From: JBHEKP01 sp041859375
GTDB taxonomy: Bacteria; Hydrogenedentota; Hydrogenedentia; Hydrogenedentales; CAITNO01
Assembly (NCBI GenBank): GCA_041859375.1
Contig: JBHEKP010000040.1
Coordinates: 1 to 6,810 of the forward strand
Direction of reading: 5' to 3'
DNA: 6,810 nt
Shown here: positions 6,323 through 6,810 of the stretch, piece after piece
Layout of the letters: each line of letters starts with the position of its first letter
How positions within the stretch are numbered: the first letter of the stretch is position 1
Position numbers and translations under genes: made by a program
Notes under the pieces: generated by a model
Databases searched by the model: none
What the model was told of the DNA's origin: nothing
Seen by the model: the letters and a program-made list of their open reading frames with translations, nothing else

Positions 6323-6742
6323 CTAATCAGGAAGTCCGTAGCCATAACTCAGCCCATTGGCGCCGCCTGTCTTATAGGTGGCCCAAAGAGTCACATAATC
6401 CGCATTCAACGCGGAGGTGTCCACCTGGGAATACAATGGAACCAAATTACCCTCCGCTGTTTCAGGTGCGATATTGTAAAACACCGCCACATCGTAAACG
6501 GCCCCCGCGCTGAACTTCGCGGGAATGGTCGCCGTTTCCCCGGCGGGAACAACCAGTTCCAGCCTGTTTTCACCCCAGTCGGCCGCGTCCGACGGAACAA
6601 TAAACACACCCACCACCGGATAATCGCCGCTATTCACAAAGAAAAATTGAAAGCCCGCCACAGGGCATCCGGGCAAAAGAAACAGCACCGCCAGCGCAAA
6701 AAACATGACACCCGCACGCAAAACCATCCGATTGACACCCAT
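6323..6742 (-). CDS. Small predicted lipoprotein of unknown function
   Basis: From the ATG at 6742 the product has 139 residues. A lipoprotein signal is clear: MGVNRMVLRAG, a hydrophobic core (FFALAVLFLL) and the lipobox LPGC, with Cys26 as the predicted lipidation site. The mature part (about 114 residues) looks beta-rich and soluble. Its stretch VNSGDYPVVGVFIVPSDAAD, followed by WGENRLE and PAGETATIP, resembles a small beta domain I recall from many bacterial exported proteins with a YVSPSxxxxWGxxLL pattern; I cannot name the family with certainty. The frame stays open to an ATG at 6790, but that would put 16 polar residues before the signal. AAGGAG 5 bases before 6742 decides the start. 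It is 81 bases upstream of the sulfatase gene on the same strand, so co-transcription is possible. Confidence 0.75.
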   Translation of the reverse strand: MGVNRMVLRAGVMFFALAVLFLLPGCPVAGFQFFFVNSGDYPVVGVFIVPSDAADWGENRLELVVPAGETATIPAKFSAGAVYDVAVFYNIAPETAEGNLVPLYSQVDTSALNADYVTLWATYKTGGANGLSYGYGLPD

Positions 6743-6747
6743 GACCT

Positions 6748-6753
6748 CTCCTT
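6748..6753 (-). promoter_or_regulatory. Strong Shine-Dalgarno of the lipoprotein gene
   Basis: On the minus strand AAGGAG lies 5 bases before the ATG at 6742, within the longer purine run GGGAAAGGAGAGG. This is the strongest ribosome binding site in the window and chooses the 6742 start over the in-frame ATG at 6790. The remaining bases up to 6810 show no clear promoter. Confidence 0.7.
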
Positions 6754-6810
6754 TCCCGCAATGCGCCTGAACCGCCGTTGTAAACGCCACCGGCTCCGAT
6801 GGTAGGCAAC

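Overview
The window reads as an ordinary chromosomal stretch from a GC-rich free-living bacterium. The exact lineage cannot be fixed from sequence alone. A Tat-exported C-type sulfatase of the N-sulfoglucosamine sulfohydrolase-like type, a Lys/Pro/Ala-rich phosphatase and a small surface lipoprotein would suit a Planctomycetes/PVC or Hydrogenedentota-like bacterium; this is a low-confidence inference. There are no tRNA or rRNA genes, insertion sequences, CRISPR arrays or phage genes.

Layout: (1) Positions 2-1027 (+) are the 3' part of a TPR/helical-repeat protein. It is followed after 15 bases by an MgtC/SapB family membrane protein (1043-1750, +), probably in the same transcript. (2) An inositol monophosphatase-family enzyme with a long histone-H1-like basic tail (1762-3189, -) converges on mgtC; a hairpin spans the junction. 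(3) A 420-base AT-richer divergent intergenic region (3190-3609) holds a candidate promoter for each side. The phosphatase promoter has a perfect 16-bp palindrome over its -10. The ferredoxin promoter is close to sigma-70 consensus. (4) An FdxA-type 7Fe-8S ferredoxin (3610-3951, +) is followed by a DUF1638 protein (3990-4733, +), apparently a two-gene operon. (5) A sulfatase (4736-6241, -) converges on the DUF1638 gene with a 2-base gap. Upstream of it on the same strand lies a small lipoprotein gene (6323-6742, -).

Functional links are loose. The ferredoxin/DUF1638 pair is the most suggestive: a low-potential electron carrier sits beside a cysteine-containing, possibly metal- or cofactor-binding protein of unknown function. 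The sulfatase and lipoprotein are both envelope or exported proteins and may be co-transcribed. I found no convincing new multi-gene system. The best leads are the basic tail on the phosphatase, the palindromic operator candidate at its promoter, and the ferredoxin-DUF1638 pairing.
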